NCBI GenBank assembly: GCA_048465415.1
Contig: DBFWLO010000006.1
Span: 62,001 to 126,000 of the forward strand
DNA: 64,000 nt
Direction of reading: 5' to 3'
From: Scatosoma sp048465415
Lineage (GTDB): Bacteria > Bacillota > Clostridia > Christensenellales > Borkfalkiaceae
The first letter of the stretch is position 1. Every line of letters begins with the position of its first letter. The position numbers and the translations under genes were made by a program. The notes under the pieces were generated by a model, which did no database searches, had not been told where the DNA came from, and saw nothing but the letters and a program-made list of their open reading frames with translations. Positions 8,198 to 15,847 of this stretch are shown here, piece by piece.

Positions 8198-9799
8198 ATG
8201 AGCGGGACGAATAAACGCACGGTTTATCCCGTACGGATATTAAAGAGCGAGGGCGTCGAAAACGCGGAACTGCTCTTGAAAGAAAAAACATTGCAGATAG
8301 GCCTTGCGGAAGGGGAACTGACTTCGATCGCAAAGGGCGGATATATCGTTCTCGATTTCAAGAGGGAATTGGCGGGCGGGGTGAGGCTGCTCGTCCGCGA
8401 CGCGGAAAACGGCGCGCGGATACGTCTCCGGCTGGGCGAGTCGGCGGCGGAATGCTGCGCGGAGCCGGGCGAAAAGAACTGCGGCAACGCGCACGCTTAC
8501 CGCGATCTGACCGTTCCCGCCCTGCCGCTCTCCGATTCCTCCTTTTTCGACAGCGGGTTCCGGTTTTTACGGCTGGACGCGTCGGGGGGCGGACTGACGC
8601 TCAAAAGCGCGACGGCCGAGGCGTGGGAGCCGGAGATAGACGTTACGGGTTCGTTTTCCTGTTCGGATCCTTTATTGAACGAGATTTACGAGACGGCGGC
8701 GCGGACGGTGCAGCTATGCGTGCGGCGGGGCGTGCTTTGGGACGGCGTCAAACGCGACAGACTGGTTTGGATAGGAGATTTATATCCCGAATTTCTCGCG
8801 CTCGCCAACGTTTCTTCCGATTACGCGCCGATCAGGCGTTCGTTGGATTTTGCCCGCGGGCAGACGCCGCCCACGCGCTGGATCACCGATATACCCTCGT
8901 ATTCGATGTGGTGGGTGATCATTCTTCGGGAATACTACCGTCGGACGGGCGACACGGCTTACCTGCGGGAACAGAAAGAATACGTCGAGCGGCTGACGGG
9001 CACCGTTTTAACCTGTGTCGGCGAGGACGGGAGTACCCGTTTCGGCGCCAATCTTGTGGACTGGCCGACGCACGAGACACCGGACGAAGAGGCGGGGGTG
9101 CATATTTTGTCTCTTCTTTTTGCCGAGGCCGCGAAAGAAGTCCTCGAAGCCGCAGGGGGAGAGTTTTCCCAAAGCGAGGAGATCGCTCAAAGACTTTCCC
9201 GAAAAAAGATTCACATAGAAGAAAAGAAACAGATCGTCGCCCTCAAAGATTTTGTCTGCGGCGGGCTCACGGCGGAAGAACGGGAAAAACTGCTGGCGGG
9301 CGGCGCGAAAGGCATGAGTACGTTCATGAGTTATTTTTTGCTTTGTGCGACGGACCGCGCCGCCGGAACGCAGACGGCGCTCCGCGTTGCAAAAAATTAT
9401 TACGGCGGCATGCTGAAATTGGGCGCGACGACGTTCTGGGAGGATTTCGACCTCGATTGGACGAGGGAAGAGGTCTGCCCGATCGATCGTCTGCCGGAAG
9501 ACGGCGAGAAAAATATTCACGGCGATTTCGGCGCGTATTGTTATCTCGGTTACCGGCACAGCCTTTGTCACGGCTGGTCGGCCGGCGTCCTGCCCTATCT
9601 CGTAGAGCGCGTGCTCGGCGTGAGGGTGGAAGACTACGGCGATAAAGTCGTCGTCGCGCCTTCGCTCGGCGGACTCGAATGGGCGGAAGGGGATATTCCT
9701 CTCAAAAAAGGCGCGCTGCATATCGAAGTCCGCGGGCGAAAGATCAAGCTCAAAGCCCCTTTCGGGACAAAGATAGTCTGTAAACCCGTGCGGCCGTAA
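8198..9799 (+). CDS. Alpha-L-rhamnosidase, six-hairpin (GH78-like) family
   Basis: This 533-residue protein has an N-terminal beta-sandwich (about 1-150) and an (alpha/alpha)6 barrel. The segment WDGVKRDRLVWIGD starting at residue 181 resembles the acidic active-site strip of GH78 rhamnosidases, where a Glu/Asp-rich CxxRDExxxWxGD motif holds the catalytic acid. Here Asp and Arg positions are kept. It is shorter than classical GH78 enzymes (about 900 residues) because the extra carbohydrate-binding domains are missing. A consensus AAGGAG site precedes the ATG. It shares an operon with the GH106-like gene and is probably cytoplasmic. Confidence 0.82.
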   Translation: MSGTNKRTVYPVRILKSEGVENAELLLKEKTLQIGLAEGELTSIAKGGYIVLDFKRELAGGVRLLVRDAENGARIRLRLGESAAECCAEPGEKNCGNAHAYRDLTVPALPLSDSSFFDSGFRFLRLDASGGGLTLKSATAEAWEPEIDVTGSFSCSDPLLNEIYETAARTVQLCVRRGVLWDGVKRDRLVWIGDLYPEFLALANVSSDYAPIRRSLDFARGQTPPTRWITDIPSYSMWWVIILREYYRRTGDTAYLREQKEYVERLTGTVLTCVGEDGSTRFGANLVDWPTHETPDEEAGVHILSLLFAEAAKEVLEAAGGEFSQSEEIAQRLSRKKIHIEEKKQIVALKDFVCGGLTAEEREKLLAGGAKGMSTFMSYFLLCATDRAAGTQTALRVAKNYYGGMLKLGATTFWEDFDLDWTREEVCPIDRLPEDGEKNIHGDFGAYCYLGYRHSLCHGWSAGVLPYLVERVLGVRVEDYGDKVVVAPSLGGLEWAEGDIPLKKGALHIEVRGRKIKLKAPFGTKIVCKPVRP

Positions 9800-9844
9800 A
9801 CGGGCGGGCGATAGAGAAGGAACCCCGCGGGGAGACATACGATA

Positions 9845-9884
9845 AAAACCGGACCGAGGGGCGCGCCTCTCGGTCCGGTTTTGG
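9845..9884 (+). terminator. Terminator of the rhamnosidase operon
   Basis: AAAACCGGACCGAG pairs with CTCGGTCCGGTTTT around a GC-rich loop. The A-run before and T-run after would allow termination in both directions. Confidence 0.85.
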
Positions 9885-9918
9885 GTATTCAAAGGAATCG
9901 AAAAGAGGGGGATTTTTC

Positions 9919-9953
9919 AAAAACGGCACCAAAAAATACCCGTAGCCGTTTTT
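9919..9953. terminator. Second hairpin, probably a terminator for minus-strand traffic
   Basis: AAAAACGGC (9919-9927) pairs with GCCGTTTTT (9945-9953). It lies between the rhamnosidase operon and the converging minus-strand small gene and could end either transcript. Confidence 0.55.
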
Positions 9954-10025
9954 AGGATAAAAAACGAACGCAGGCTGTATAAGACTTTCCGATTCCTGTT
10001 TAAAAACAGAACGAAGAAAATTTTT

Positions 10026-10391
10026 TCAACGGGATTGTCCGGCCATTCTTTGCCGCAGATTGTCGGGAACGACTACGGTCAATCCGTAATCGTTGAAACA
10101 ATTCACGACCTCTTCCAGCTTTTTGTAGACGTGCTCGTATTCGCGGAATTTATCTGCGTCCTTGGCGTAGTCGCTCTCGCATACGGACAGCATGGTAGCA
10201 GTGTCCAGCAGGCAATCGAGAATTTGTTGAAAGTTCTCTCTATTTTGTTGTAAAAATTTACTTTTGCGGCCGATATAATCCAAATCGGCACCGAGACAAT
10301 TAAAATAGCAGGGATTCATGTGTGCAAAACTCGAAAAATAAAGTAGTCTCTTTCGTTTCCGTTCCAAAGGGAAAAGCCTCCCTGTCCGCAA
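10026..10391 (-). CDS. Hypothetical small helical protein
   Basis: I do not recognise this protein. The frame gives 121 residues from a TTG preceded by GGAG, or 97 residues from an ATG at 10319 that has no clear ribosome site. The main body is predicted helical and polar, with many Gln, Lys, Glu and three or four Cys; there is no signal peptide or membrane segment. A TATAAT on the minus strand (10446-10441) lies about 50 bases upstream of the TTG, which supports transcription. Neighbours give no functional hint. It may be strain-specific. Confidence 0.45.
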   Translation of the reverse strand: MRTGRLFPLERKRKRLLYFSSFAHMNPCYFNCLGADLDYIGRKSKFLQQNRENFQQILDCLLDTATMLSVCESDYAKDADKFREYEHVYKKLEEVVNCFNDYGLTVVVPDNLRQRMAGQSR

Positions 10392-10548
10392 GTGCTCCGG
10401 CGGGAGACGTCGAATCGGTAACCATGAAACGAACGACAGAATTATAACGCATGAAATGCCTAAAAGGTTTCAACACATTGAAATTTCGGGAAATTTATTC
10501 TGTTTTTTATTAAGAATGAATTTTCCTGATTTCTTCTCCGGCTTCGTT

Positions 10549-10638
10549 TCAATCTTTATGAATTTTAAACAGTGCCATACAGACGACGCCGAGATTTCCG
10601 CCGATGAGAACGCCTACGACTACTCCTATCCAAAACAT
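10549..10638 (-). CDS. 29-residue single-pass membrane peptide, DUF3789-like
   Basis: The peptide is one hydrophobic, glycine-rich helix (MFWIGVVVGVLIGGNLGVV) followed by a short basic tail ending KIHKD. The length and the G-x-x-x-G-rich helix resemble the very short DUF3789 membrane proteins of Firmicutes. An AAGGAGAG ribosome site lies eight bases before the ATG, which is why the short start is chosen over the upstream 77-codon frame. Function is unknown; a membrane-complex accessory or toxin-like peptide are both possible. Confidence 0.6.
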   Translation of the reverse strand: MFWIGVVVGVLIGGNLGVVCMALFKIHKD

Positions 10639-10825
10639 GTTGTATCTCTCCTTCCAGCATTTTTGTTTTGAGTATGCGCTATTTATGCGTAAGTTATTCC
10701 CAAATAGGGAAAAATTTCTCAAAGAACCTGCGTCGTCTCGTTGAAATATCGCTCCTTTGCGCTGGAAACGAACAGCGGGCATTGCAAAGCGTTGCGGGAA
10801 GTTTAAAAAAGAGGTTCCGGATTCG

Positions 10826-11695
10826 TTAAACGGAGGGTGGGCGCGCGGGCTTGGCTTCGCGCAGAATTTTTACTCCGTACTTTTTGCCGAGTTTTTCCAC
10901 GGCCGCTTCCGCGCCTTCTCCCTCGTCGAATAATGCGCGGACGTGCAGGGGCAGGGAACGCTCGTCCTCACATGCGAGCAATTCGATTTTGTCCGTCAGT
11001 TTTTGCCTGGCGAGGTTTTTCCGCATGCGCTTTAAAATAATCGCGGCATAGCGCCCGTTTGCGATCATTTTCATGCGCACGACCATAAAAAGCCCCACGC
11101 AGGCGGCGAGCGATCCGAACACGACGCCGCAGAGGCCGTTATAGACGGCATGGTTGCCTTCGGAGAGAGATAAGAGCGCGGTCTGCGTCAGCACTACGGA
11201 GACGAGCGCGGAAGCGAGGTTGGTCATTTTGATCGCTTCCAGCATGGGCTCGTGTCGGCGGCGCATGGACTTGATTCCCGCCGCCGCCATGCCGAGCTCG
11301 GAAAAGGTGATCGCGGCGATGGTGACGCCGATGATCGTACCGTAAGAAGCGCTCTCCTTTTGGAAGATGAACAGCCGGGCGCAGTAAACGACGTAAACGG
11401 CGGCCGCCGCGGCGATCGTCCAGCCCGTCAGCGCGTAGAAACGGTTTTTCCTGTCCCGGATCTCCGTTTCCGATAAAGGCGCGTTTTTGACGTCGATATG
11501 CGTTTTTAAGGAGAGAAATTTAGCGAGCCCGATGCCGAGGCTGTAAAGGGCGTTGACGAAGAGAAAAAAAGAGAGGGAAAACAGGCTTAAAAGCGCTTTT
11601 CCGGCGGCGAGAAGCACGTTTGCGGGAACGGAAAATTTCGTGAAGAGAACGACGCGTTCTTCCGCGGGCAGTTTGAAGGGATTGATGTTTTTCAT
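10826..11695 (-). CDS. Hypothetical multi-pass membrane protein controlled with the adjacent two-component system
   Basis: This 289-residue protein has about six hydrophobic segments (near residues 28-58, 90-112, 120-138, 160-180 and 185-208) and a charged cytoplasmic C-terminal domain of about 75 residues. I do not recognise the family. Its promoter (11757-11703) carries four 11-bp-spaced boxes that are repeated, at identical distance from the -10, before the gene at 13720. This places it in the regulon of the response regulator encoded divergently at 11844. An envelope or membrane-stress role is a reasonable guess but is not shown. Confidence 0.7.
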   Translation of the reverse strand: MKNINPFKLPAEERVVLFTKFSVPANVLLAAGKALLSLFSLSFFLFVNALYSLGIGLAKFLSLKTHIDVKNAPLSETEIRDRKNRFYALTGWTIAAAAAVYVVYCARLFIFQKESASYGTIIGVTIAAITFSELGMAAAGIKSMRRRHEPMLEAIKMTNLASALVSVVLTQTALLSLSEGNHAVYNGLCGVVFGSLAACVGLFMVVRMKMIANGRYAAIILKRMRKNLARQKLTDKIELLACEDERSLPLHVRALFDEGEGAEAAVEKLGKKYGVKILREAKPARPPSV

Positions 11696-11702
11696 ACGAA
11701 AG

Positions 11703-11757
11703 ATTATAAAAAGAAAGTATTTGCAAACTGCTTGAAATTTGTTAAAGAAATATTAAT
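11703..11757 (-). promoter_or_regulatory. Response-regulator operator and promoter of the membrane-protein gene
   Basis: Reading on the minus strand from 11757: ATTAATA, TTTAACA, TCAAGCA and GCAAATA, each separated by 4 bases (11-bp period), then 9 bases, then TATAAT (11708-11703). There is no -35 hexamer; the last two boxes occupy its place. This is the layout of OmpR/PhoB-type activated promoters. The same arrangement occurs at 13633-13687. Confidence 0.75.
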
Positions 11758-11782
11758 TTATCGGGAAAGCGGGGCAAACGAG

Positions 11783-11811
11783 TTTACAAAATTTCCGTTT
11801 TCCTTTATGAT
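11783..11811 (+). promoter_or_regulatory. Promoter of the response regulator operon
   Basis: TTTACA (11783-11788) and TATGAT (11806-11811) are separated by 17 bp, about 33 bases before the start codon. Unlike the two flanking promoters it has a -35 element and no boxes, suggesting basal constitutive transcription of the regulators. Confidence 0.7.
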
Positions 11812-11843
11812 AAAAGAGAAGAATACACAAGGAGAGGAAAGGT

Positions 11844-12515
11844 ATGCTGCAAATTCTCGTGGTGGAGGACGATCTCAAATTCAATCAGATCGTCTGTACC
11901 TATCTCAACAACAACGGTTACAACGCGAAGGGGTGTTCCAATCCGCGCGAGGCGTACGAGGCGATGTATAACAGTTTATTCGATCTCATCGTTTCCGACG
12001 TCATGATGCCGGAGATCGACGGATTCGAGTTTGCGGAGACGGTGCGGAAAGTGAATAAGACGATCCCCATTCTCTTTTTGACCGCGCGGGACGATTTTGC
12101 CTCCAAGCAGAGAGGATTCCGGCTCGGGATCGACGATTATATGGTCAAGCCGATCGTCATGGACGAGCTCGTTCTCCGCGTGGGCGCGCTTTTGCGCCGC
12201 GCCCGCATCGCCGGCGAAAAAAAGCTCGCCGTGGGCAACCTCGTTATGGACGCAGAGGCCGTAAGCGCGCAGATCGGCGACGAAGAGATTCCCGTCACCG
12301 TCCGCGAGTTCCATATTTTATATAAGCTCTTATCCTATCCCAACCATACCTTTTCCCGCGCTCAGCTCATGGACGAGTTCTGGGGGATAGACAGCGACAC
12401 GAGCCTGCGCGCCGTCGACGTCTACATCACTAAGCTCCGGGATAAGTTTTCCGCCTGCGACGGGTTTAAAATCGCGACGGTGCACGGTTTGGGGTATAAG
12501 GCGGTCCTGAAATGA
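11844..12515 (+). CDS. OmpR/PhoB-family response regulator
   Basis: This 223-residue protein has a receiver domain (1-120) with the acidic pocket ED near residue 9, phospho-acceptor Asp52 (SDVMMPEIDG), Thr at the TARDD motif and Lys in MVKP. A winged-helix DNA-binding domain follows (about 130-223, ending GLGYKAVLK). AAGGAGAGG precedes the ATG. It overlaps the next gene, a histidine kinase, by ATGA. It is the likely binder of the 11-bp-spaced boxes found before the two flanking membrane-protein genes. The environmental signal is unknown. Confidence 0.93.
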   Translation: MLQILVVEDDLKFNQIVCTYLNNNGYNAKGCSNPREAYEAMYNSLFDLIVSDVMMPEIDGFEFAETVRKVNKTIPILFLTARDDFASKQRGFRLGIDDYMVKPIVMDELVLRVGALLRRARIAGEKKLAVGNLVMDAEAVSAQIGDEEIPVTVREFHILYKLLSYPNHTFSRAQLMDEFWGIDSDTSLRAVDVYITKLRDKFSACDGFKIATVHGLGYKAVLK

Positions 12516-13573
12516 AAAAACGGAAAGGAAAGAGGAAAATCTCCCGATTCTCCTGGTGGGAATATATCGCGTCGCTGCTGGTATTCGGCGGTCTGGCGGC
12601 GCTGCCCGCTTTCATTTACGGCGGCGCGGAAGTTATAGCCATGTCGGGGGAATGGGCGGTTTGGTACGTCCTTTATTGGGCGATAATCGCGGGGATTTTC
12701 TGCGCCGTTACCGCTTATCAGAAATATCGCGCATTCGATAAGCCGATGAAAAAACTGAGCGAGGCGGCGGGGAAGGTGGCGGCCGGGGATTTTTCCGTCT
12801 ATCTCGAACCGGAACACAGATCGGATAAAATCGATTACATAGATCGAATGTATGAGGATTTCAACAAAATGGTGGCGGAACTGGGCTCGATCGAGACGCT
12901 GAAAAGCGATTTCGTCGCCAACGTCTCCCACGAGATCAAGTCCCCGCTCGCGGTCATTCAAAGCTATGCCGTCGCCTTGCAGAAGGAAGGACTCGCGCCC
13001 GGACAAAGAAAGGAGTACGCCGATACGATCGTTTTGTATTCCCAAAAGCTGACCAGTCTCGTCGAAAATGTTCTCAAACTCAACAAGATCGAGAATCAGG
13101 TGATCAAGCTCGACTCGGAGTCGTTCGACGTCTGCCGACAGCTTTGCGACTGCATCATCGCGTTTGAAGACCAACTCGACAAAAAGGGGATCGAGATCGA
13201 AGCGGAACTCGACGACTGCGCCTATATCGAGGCGGATAAGAGCATGCTGGAAATCGTCTGGCAGAATCTGTTGTCCAACGCCGTCAAATTCACCGAACCG
13301 GGCGGCAAAATCTCCGTCCGCCAGACCTCCGACGAAGAGGGCGTGAACGTCGTCGTTTCCGATACGGGCTGCGGTATGCCGCCCGAGACGAAAAAACGTA
13401 TTTTCGATAAATTTTTCCAGGGCGATTCCTCCCATTCGGGGGAGGGCAACGGGCTGGGGCTCGCTTTGACTTTGAAGGTGGTGGAACTCATGCACGGCGC
13501 CGTCGCCGTGGACAGCGAGCCGGGCAAAGGCAGCTCCTTCCGCGTCCGTCTGCCTCTTTCGCAGAGAGGATAA
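12512..13573 (+). CDS. Sensor histidine kinase
   Basis: This 353-residue membrane kinase has two transmembrane helices (about 18-40 and 50-70) with almost no extracytoplasmic loop. A HAMP-like linker follows, then HisKA with phospho-acceptor His140 (NVSHEIKSPLA) and a HATPase domain with the N box (WQNLLSNAVKF), G1 (DTGCGMP) and G2 (GEGNGLGLAL). The tiny sensor loop places it among intramembrane-sensing kinases, which often watch envelope or antimicrobial stress. Co-translated with the regulator at 11844. Confidence 0.92.
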   Translation: MKKRKGKRKISRFSWWEYIASLLVFGGLAALPAFIYGGAEVIAMSGEWAVWYVLYWAIIAGIFCAVTAYQKYRAFDKPMKKLSEAAGKVAAGDFSVYLEPEHRSDKIDYIDRMYEDFNKMVAELGSIETLKSDFVANVSHEIKSPLAVIQSYAVALQKEGLAPGQRKEYADTIVLYSQKLTSLVENVLKLNKIENQVIKLDSESFDVCRQLCDCIIAFEDQLDKKGIEIEAELDDCAYIEADKSMLEIVWQNLLSNAVKFTEPGGKISVRQTSDEEGVNVVVSDTGCGMPPETKKRIFDKFFQGDSSHSGEGNGLGLALTLKVVELMHGAVAVDSEPGKGSSFRVRLPLSQRG

Positions 13574-13632
13574 ACGCGGTCTCCGCTTTCCGGGCTGCCG
13601 ACAGGCGGATTTCTGGGATAAAAGAACAGGGA

Positions 13633-13687
13633 ATTAATATTTTTTTAACAGAACGTAAGCAATTCATAAATAACGGTGGGGTATAAT
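13633..13687 (+). promoter_or_regulatory. Response-regulator operator and promoter of the 174-residue protein
   Basis: ATTAATA (13633-13639), TTTAACA (13644-13650), GTAAGCA (13655-13661) and ATAAATA (13666-13672) follow an 11-bp period. Nine bases later comes TATAAT (13682-13687). The first 18 bases match the minus-strand element at 11757-11740 at 17 positions, and the distance to the -10 is identical. Confidence 0.75.
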
Positions 13688-13719
13688 CGGGGTACAAATC
13701 GCAAAGGAGACGAAGGAAA

Positions 13720-14244
13720 ATGGAAACTGCAAACCCCAACGAATTTATCGGATACGAGTACAAGGAACTGACGGTGCCCCGCAGTCTGGAATCCTTTTAT
13801 ACGGACGGCTACGCCAATTTCGGCTGGCAGCGCGAGGGCGCGGAGCCGACTCCCGCGTTCGGGAAAGTGACGGTGAAGTACAAGCGCAACCGCAAGCTCA
13901 GAAACAAAGCGGAAATCGGGAGGCTGCAACGCAAATTCGACGCGTGCGCCGAGGAACTGCAAAGCCTGGAACGCTCTAAAAAGAACGGCGCGGCGACGGC
14001 CGCGTATATCGTCGGACTCGTCGGTACGGCGCTTCTCGCCGGCGCGACGTTCGCCTATCTCGCTCATCACGTCGCGCTCTGCGCCGTTCTGGCCGTGCCC
14101 GGATTCGCAGGCTGGATCCTGCCTTATTTTTGTTTTACGAAACTTTGCGCCGCGAAGAGCAAAAAGGTGAATCCTCTCATCGAACAAAAGTACGACGAAA
14201 TATACGAAACCTGCGAAAAAGCCAACGCTTTGCTGGCCGATTGA
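13720..14244 (+). CDS. Hypothetical two-helix membrane protein, target of the two-component system
   Basis: This 174-residue protein begins with a polar domain (about 1-65), continues with a heptad-rich stretch (NKAEIGRLQRKFDACAEELQ), two membrane helices (about 93-115 and 118-138) and a charged C-terminus. I do not know a named function; proteins of similar layout are conserved hypotheticals in Clostridia. A GGAGACGAAGG ribosome region precedes the ATG. Its promoter is a twin of the one before the minus-strand membrane gene at 11695, so both are expected to be induced together. Confidence 0.75.
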   Translation: METANPNEFIGYEYKELTVPRSLESFYTDGYANFGWQREGAEPTPAFGKVTVKYKRNRKLRNKAEIGRLQRKFDACAEELQSLERSKKNGAATAAYIVGLVGTALLAGATFAYLAHHVALCAVLAVPGFAGWILPYFCFTKLCAAKSKKVNPLIEQKYDEIYETCEKANALLAD

Positions 14245-14263
14245 GCACAACTTAAAAACGCGC

Positions 14264-14293
14264 TTGACGGCGGGAGGAATTTCGTGGTATAAT
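14264..14293 (+). promoter_or_regulatory. Promoter of mutM
   Basis: TTGACG (14264-14269) and TATAAT (14288-14293) with an 18-bp spacer, about 48 bases before the mutM start codon. Confidence 0.75.
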
Positions 14294-14341
14294 ATTTGCG
14301 GATAAACCGCGGCGGAAGCCGCGCAGGCAAAGGAGAAAGAT

Positions 14342-15151
14342 ATGCCGGAACTGCCCGAAGTGGAGAACGTGAAAAGAAGACTCGCGCCCGAGCTTACAGG
14401 AAGAAGGATCGAGGAAGTGGCGATCCTGCGTCCCGTCGTCGCGCACCCGTCCGAGGAGGGATTTTGCTCAAAAGCGGGCGGCAAAACGATCGCCGCGGTG
14501 GAACGCCGGGGAAAGTTTTTATTCCTCTGTTTGGACGACGGAGCAAGGATTCTCGTGCATCTGCGCATGACCGGACGCTTGCTCGTCTCCGCGTCCGACG
14601 CGCCGCTTCCGCCGCACACGCACGCGATTTTTTTCCTGAGCGACAAGAATCGGCTGCTCTTTTCCGATGCGAGGCGCTTCGGCCGGTTATGGCTGATAGA
14701 GAAAGACGAAAAGGACATTTTCAGCGGCGTGGAGAAATTAGGCTACGAGCCGTTTGACGAAAACCTGACTGCGGCTTTTCTTTTCGAGCGTTATAAAAAG
14801 CGCGGGATCGCCGTCAAACAGGCGCTTTTGGAGCAGACGGCGGTGGCGGGGATCGGCAATATTTATGCCGACGAATCCCTGTTCGCGGCAAAAATCCGTT
14901 CCGACCGCCCCGTTTCCTCCCTCTCGATCGAAGAATGGATTCGGCTCTATGAAAGCGTCAAAAGCGTTTTGTCCGCGGCGATAGAACGCAACGCCGATTA
15001 CACGCACGGGGAAAAATCCTCCAAAAACCGCCCGCCGCGGTTTCAGGTCTACGGCCGCGCGAATAAACCCTGCCGCTGCTGCGGGATGCCCGTCTCGCGT
15101 ATCGCCATTGCCGGCAGAAGCAGTTATTTTTGTCCGAACTGTCAAAAATAG
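14342..15151 (+). CDS. mutM: Formamidopyrimidine-DNA glycosylase (Fpg/MutM)
   Basis: This 269-residue base-excision repair enzyme removes 8-oxoguanine and ring-opened purines and nicks the abasic site. The N-terminus is the diagnostic MPELPEVENV, with Pro2 as the Schiff-base nucleophile and Glu3 beside it. The beta-hairpin lysine lies in ERRGKFLFL. The helix-two-turn-helix (VAGIGNIYADESLF) and the C-terminal zinc finger (CRCCGMP...YFCPNCQK, four Cys) are intact. Length is normal for the family. AAAGGAGAAAG precedes the ATG. Confidence 0.96.
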   Translation: MPELPEVENVKRRLAPELTGRRIEEVAILRPVVAHPSEEGFCSKAGGKTIAAVERRGKFLFLCLDDGARILVHLRMTGRLLVSASDAPLPPHTHAIFFLSDKNRLLFSDARRFGRLWLIEKDEKDIFSGVEKLGYEPFDENLTAAFLFERYKKRGIAVKQALLEQTAVAGIGNIYADESLFAAKIRSDRPVSSLSIEEWIRLYESVKSVLSAAIERNADYTHGEKSSKNRPPRFQVYGRANKPCRCCGMPVSRIAIAGRSSYFCPNCQK

Positions 15152-15230
15152 AATAGGTAAACGTTTTTATAATGCCTTTCCTTTGACGTTCCATGCGTTT
15201 TAAGCATGGAAAATAATAGAATATAAGTAT

Positions 15231-15259
15231 TTGACATAGAAAAGAGGTTGATCTATAAT
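15231..15259 (+). promoter_or_regulatory. Consensus promoter of the flavoprotein gene
   Basis: TTGACA (15231-15236) and TATAAT (15254-15259) with 17-bp spacing, a perfect sigma-A match. A palindromic hairpin (TTCCATGC/GCATGGAA, 15189-15211) lies just upstream and may separate it from mutM transcription. Confidence 0.9.
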
Positions 15260-15307
15260 AGACTCACAAAACAAGAGAAGATAAAAAACGCAGGAGGAGA
15301 ACGAGAT

Positions 15308-15847
15308 ATGGGCAAAAAAATCTTTATCGTGTCGTCCACGCCGAGGAAGAACGGCAATTCGGATATTTTGGCCGAAGAGTTTGCGCGCGGGGCGAGGGAA
15401 GCGGGGCATACCGCAGAGAAGATCAATCTCCGGGAAACGGAGCTTAAATTCTGCACGGGGTGTCTCTGGTGCCAGACGCACGAAGGCTGCGTGCTCAAAG
15501 ACGGCGTCAATCCCGTTTTGGAAAAGGTGCGGAATGCGGACGTGCTCGTATTCGCCACGCCTATCTACTATTATGAGATGTCCGGCCAATTAAAAACCTT
15601 TCTCGATCGCATGAATCCGCTCTATTCGCGCGAGAATCGGTTCCGGGAAGTATATCTGCTCGCGACGGCGGCGGAGAACGACGAACGCGCGATGGACGGC
15701 GCGGTCAAAGGGGTACAGGGCTGGATCGACTGCTTCGACGGCGTACGGCTGGCGGGAGTCGTCAGAGGCATAGGCGCGGAAAAAGTCGGCGAGGTCAAAG
15801 GGACGAAAGCCCTTCGGGAGGCGTATGAATCGGGCAGAAACGTGTAA
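15308..15847 (+). CDS. Flavodoxin-fold NAD(P)H-dependent oxidoreductase
   Basis: This 179-residue FMN protein has the first-strand phosphate loop SSTPRKNGNSD and the conserved CTGCLWCQTHEGCVLKD segment of NADPH-dependent FMN reductase / iron-sulfur flavoprotein relatives. The cysteines in that segment are kept but too few are visible to claim an iron-sulfur cluster. The start at 15308 follows CAGGAGGAG. It probably reduces quinones, nitro compounds or other small electrophiles in the cytoplasm. The next gene starts inside its last codons, so the two are co-transcribed. Confidence 0.85.
   Translation: MGKKIFIVSSTPRKNGNSDILAEEFARGAREAGHTAEKINLRETELKFCTGCLWCQTHEGCVLKDGVNPVLEKVRNADVLVFATPIYYYEMSGQLKTFLDRMNPLYSRENRFREVYLLATAAENDERAMDGAVKGVQGWIDCFDGVRLAGVVRGIGAEKVGEVKGTKALREAYESGRNV

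Noticed and set aside
14296..14757. A 153-codon plus-strand frame overlapping mutM
   Set aside because: It is out of frame with the intact mutM gene and is Arg-rich without any motif.
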